Under the pieces are notes generated by a model. That model did not search any database, was not told where the DNA came from, and saw nothing but the letters and a program-made list of their open reading frames with translations. Made by a program: the position numbers and the translations under genes. Below are positions 61,880 through 64,000 of a stretch of DNA of 64,000 bases, in pieces. Source of the DNA: Pseudomicrostroma phylloplanum (Eukaryota; Basidiomycota; Exobasidiomycetes; Microstromatales). Location of the stretch: assembly GCA_039545275.1 (NCBI GenBank), contig BCHS01000011.1, positions 372,001-436,000 on the forward strand, in the 5' to 3' direction. Each line of letters starts with the position of its first letter. Within the stretch, counting starts at the first letter, position 1.

Positions 61880-64000
61880 ATGAGCTCACGTCTGCCGGGC
61901 TACTCGCCTGCAAGCAGCAGTTCAGCATCGGCCAGTTTCGCACGCTCCCCTCCCACCCGGCAACCTGGTCAAGGGCATCCGCGGCCCTATCGTGGTAGGA
62001 GTACACCCTTTCCCATTCCAGTCGGCAAGAGGACAGTGGGTGGACTGGCTGCTGTAGATGAGCATGGAGGGGCAGATATGCTCTCGCAGCTCTTTGGCGA
62101 GGGTAAGGCGCAGCCTGCCCCGTTGGGAAAGACCCGATGCTGTGAGTGGTAGTCAGATTGCCGAGATTCCGCCAGGTCCTTGAAAGACTGACATCGTCCT
62201 TTCTTGCCTTCCGACTATATGCTAGACTGGGCCCTCTTCTCCACAGAGTCGAGCCCGTCACATCCGTACGACCTCACCTTCACCTTCTGCGATCCCGTAC
62301 TACAGAACCATCTCAACACCGAGGCGGACCTGATCATCGGCAAGAGCTTCTTTGACTATGTACATCCAGAGCAGAAGGAGCAAGCGCGAAGCGACCTAGC
62401 CCAAATCGTCGCAAGTGGGACCTTGTTCGGCAGTGTAACAAGATGTAGATATTTCCGAGTCCCTGCCATAAGGGAGCATCTAGGATGCAAGAATGCCGTA
62501 CGAGTCGTAGGCTCCGAGCTCATTGCGGTAGATCAAGACTTTCTCACACTGGACATCGTCCTGAATATGGTGGGCGAATCGTTGGCATTGTGCTTCTTTC
62601 ATGCCATCATCAACAAGTCTGTTCAGGATAACGACGAGGCAAACAAGACGGATTGGACTAACTGGTGCGGGACACCGCGGGCCTTGTTTGATGTTGATGT
62701 GAGTACTCAGAGATGATGAATCAGAGCGCAGAGGCTGCACATCACTGACACAGCACATACTCCTGCCCCATGCGTAGCAATGCAACAAGCTCTGGACATC
62801 AGCCGCTACAATACCAAGGCCCTCGCTACCTTCGACTCCCACGGCCTCTCACGTCTTTCAGATCCTCTCTCTTTCAGCCGACGATTCGCCTCCTGAGATC
62901 ATCTTCAGCTGGCCCCCTGCCAGGTTCTTCCCCGATGACCATCCCTCCGGTCAGTACCCTACGACAACGACCGACGCCTATGAAGATGGAAGCTACTTTG
63001 CCGATGAGTTTGCTCGTCTCGCCCAGGGAGTACAAACGTCGCCCTCTGCTCGCACCGAGACTGGCCACACGGCGCGCAATGGTGAGCCTGGTACGATTCA
63101 GGATGGCGCAAACACCTCGTGCACACGGCGCTTCAGAGCCCAGCATACCCTCACTACAGAGGGAATGCTGAGATCAGTCGAGTCGGTGCTGGTACCGTAC
63201 GGTACCATCATGCTGGCCTGCTTCAGGACCAAGTACCAGCAGATCATGAATCGCAGCTACGGCAGGTCATCTAACGACTTCTCTGCGCTTACTACTGGCG
63301 CTCACGCGTCCTCTTCCACGAACTCGTCGCCATCTGTCCGACATGGCTTCATCGGCGCCTTTGCCCCTCCCTCTCATAAGCCGCCAAGTGCCGACGGAAG
63401 CCAGAACGGAAGCAAGTATGGTGGGCTCATGGGCAGCAGTCGTAGTCGCGGCTCAGGAGACGGACAGTGGTCGGATGTGGGCTCACCTTGGCCCATAGAC
63501 CCTGCTCGGGAGCGGTCAGGCGGTAATGGAGACGGAGGCGTAGCAAGCAGCAGCAGTGTGCTTTCTACCGCACCACAGAGCACCACTCGGCATACGGACG
63601 AAGACAGTGAGGCGAGCAGTCCTCGGCGACATGCAGAGGAAGGGTCACCGCTACAGATGAAGCAGAAGAAGCGGATGAGGAAGAGCGAGTCTATATCGGA
63701 GGCTGCCGGAGGTCCGTCCCGTCCGGTGGACAATGGTGTCTCAAAGGTGCCGATAGAAGGAGGAGCAGAGCCCGACAAGAGATGTAGCAGCTGTGAGTGG
63801 GCCCAAAACCGTGGAGCTTTTCACGAATCGACCGCTGACTTCTTTCTCCGGTCTTCTCTTGTTCTGATCTACAGGTGGCACGGCCAACAGCCCCGAATGG
63901 CGCAAAGGTCCCACGGGCCAGAAGACGCTCTGTAACGCCTGCGGGCTGCGCTTCTCACGCTCCGTTAATCGTCAGCAGAAGAAGGCCGAAAAGGAGCGCG
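61880..64000 (+). CDS. White-Collar-2-like PAS/GATA zinc-finger transcription factor (3' end cut by window)
   Basis: Exons are 61880-62141, 62226-62698, 62778-63792 and 63875-64000 (open at the window edge), 625 residues so far. All phases agree. Exon 2 has a PAS-like segment ([32 protein letters not shown], then a strand [12 protein letters not shown]). After a long Ser-rich linker, the last splice completes a GATA finger of spacing C-x2-C-x18-C-x2-[21 protein letters not shown] then [13 protein letters not shown]. The 18-residue loop with SPEWRKGP is the White-Collar type, not the 17-residue loop of nitrogen or iron GATA factors. WC-2 partners the photoreceptor WC-1 in light responses, often including carotenoid genes such as crtYB. 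Calling it WC-2 is inference from domain order. Confidence 0.8.

Overview
The window is nuclear DNA from a filamentous or yeast-like basidiomycete fungus. The evidence is short spliceosomal introns (mostly 45-110 nt, almost all beginning GTGAGT or a close variant), a 375-residue fungal actin, a fused lycopene cyclase/phytoene synthase of the fungal crtYB type, nuclear-encoded mitochondrial ribosomal proteins, and a White-Collar-type PAS/GATA factor. Gene style, GC-rich coding sequence and gene content suggest Ustilaginomycotina or a relative, but the exact lineage is inferred. About 27 protein genes and one tRNA gene fill 64 kb. I rebuilt the splice sites by eye from reading-frame continuity and family conservation.

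Layout, 1-17 kb: a partial proline-catabolic P5C dehydrogenase (PUT2); mitochondrial ribosomal protein uL5m; nicotinamidase (PNC1), divergent from crtYB (carotenoids); mitochondrial uS14m, divergent from HEM12 (heme); a membrane-anchored GH30 glucanase, divergent from the mitochondrial ribosome-assembly GTPase MTG1; glutathione-dependent formaldehyde dehydrogenase (SFA1). Three mitochondrial-translation genes therefore lie within about 12 kb.

Layout, 17-30 kb: an atypical SDR; an FGGY-family sugar kinase; a polyQ bHLH transcription factor; a small predicted mitochondrial orphan; and a large divergent Fab1/PIKfyve-like lipid kinase without a visible FYVE finger.

Layout, 30-43 kb: actin (7 exons, two of them micro-exons); two adjacent secreted, proline-rich proteins with cationic tails that look like diverged tandem paralogues; a Rab5 GTPase with an acidic insertion; PI-specific phospholipase C (PLC1); a small membrane protein; and tRNA-Gln(UUG) with a 6-nt intron.

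Layout, 43-64 kb: an M1 aminopeptidase with two possible N-termini; a DUF1769 protein; a small hydrophilic protein with a splicing/frame puzzle; a degenerate flavoprotein-like gene; SSD1 (RNase II/Dis3L2 family) with an apparently intact catalytic Asp quartet; sulfite reductase beta subunit (MET5); and a WC-2-like PAS/GATA factor cut by the window end.

Most genes are ordinary housekeeping genes with no operon-like logic. Thematic links are carotenoid synthesis with a light-type regulator (crtYB, WC-2-like), phosphoinositide and endosomal signalling (Fab1-like, Rab5, PLC1), and uroporphyrinogen chemistry (HEM12 consumes it; MET5 uses siroheme made from it). The least explained loci are the secreted pair, the FYVE-less kinase, the 48.2-kb gene and the dual N-terminus of the aminopeptidase.
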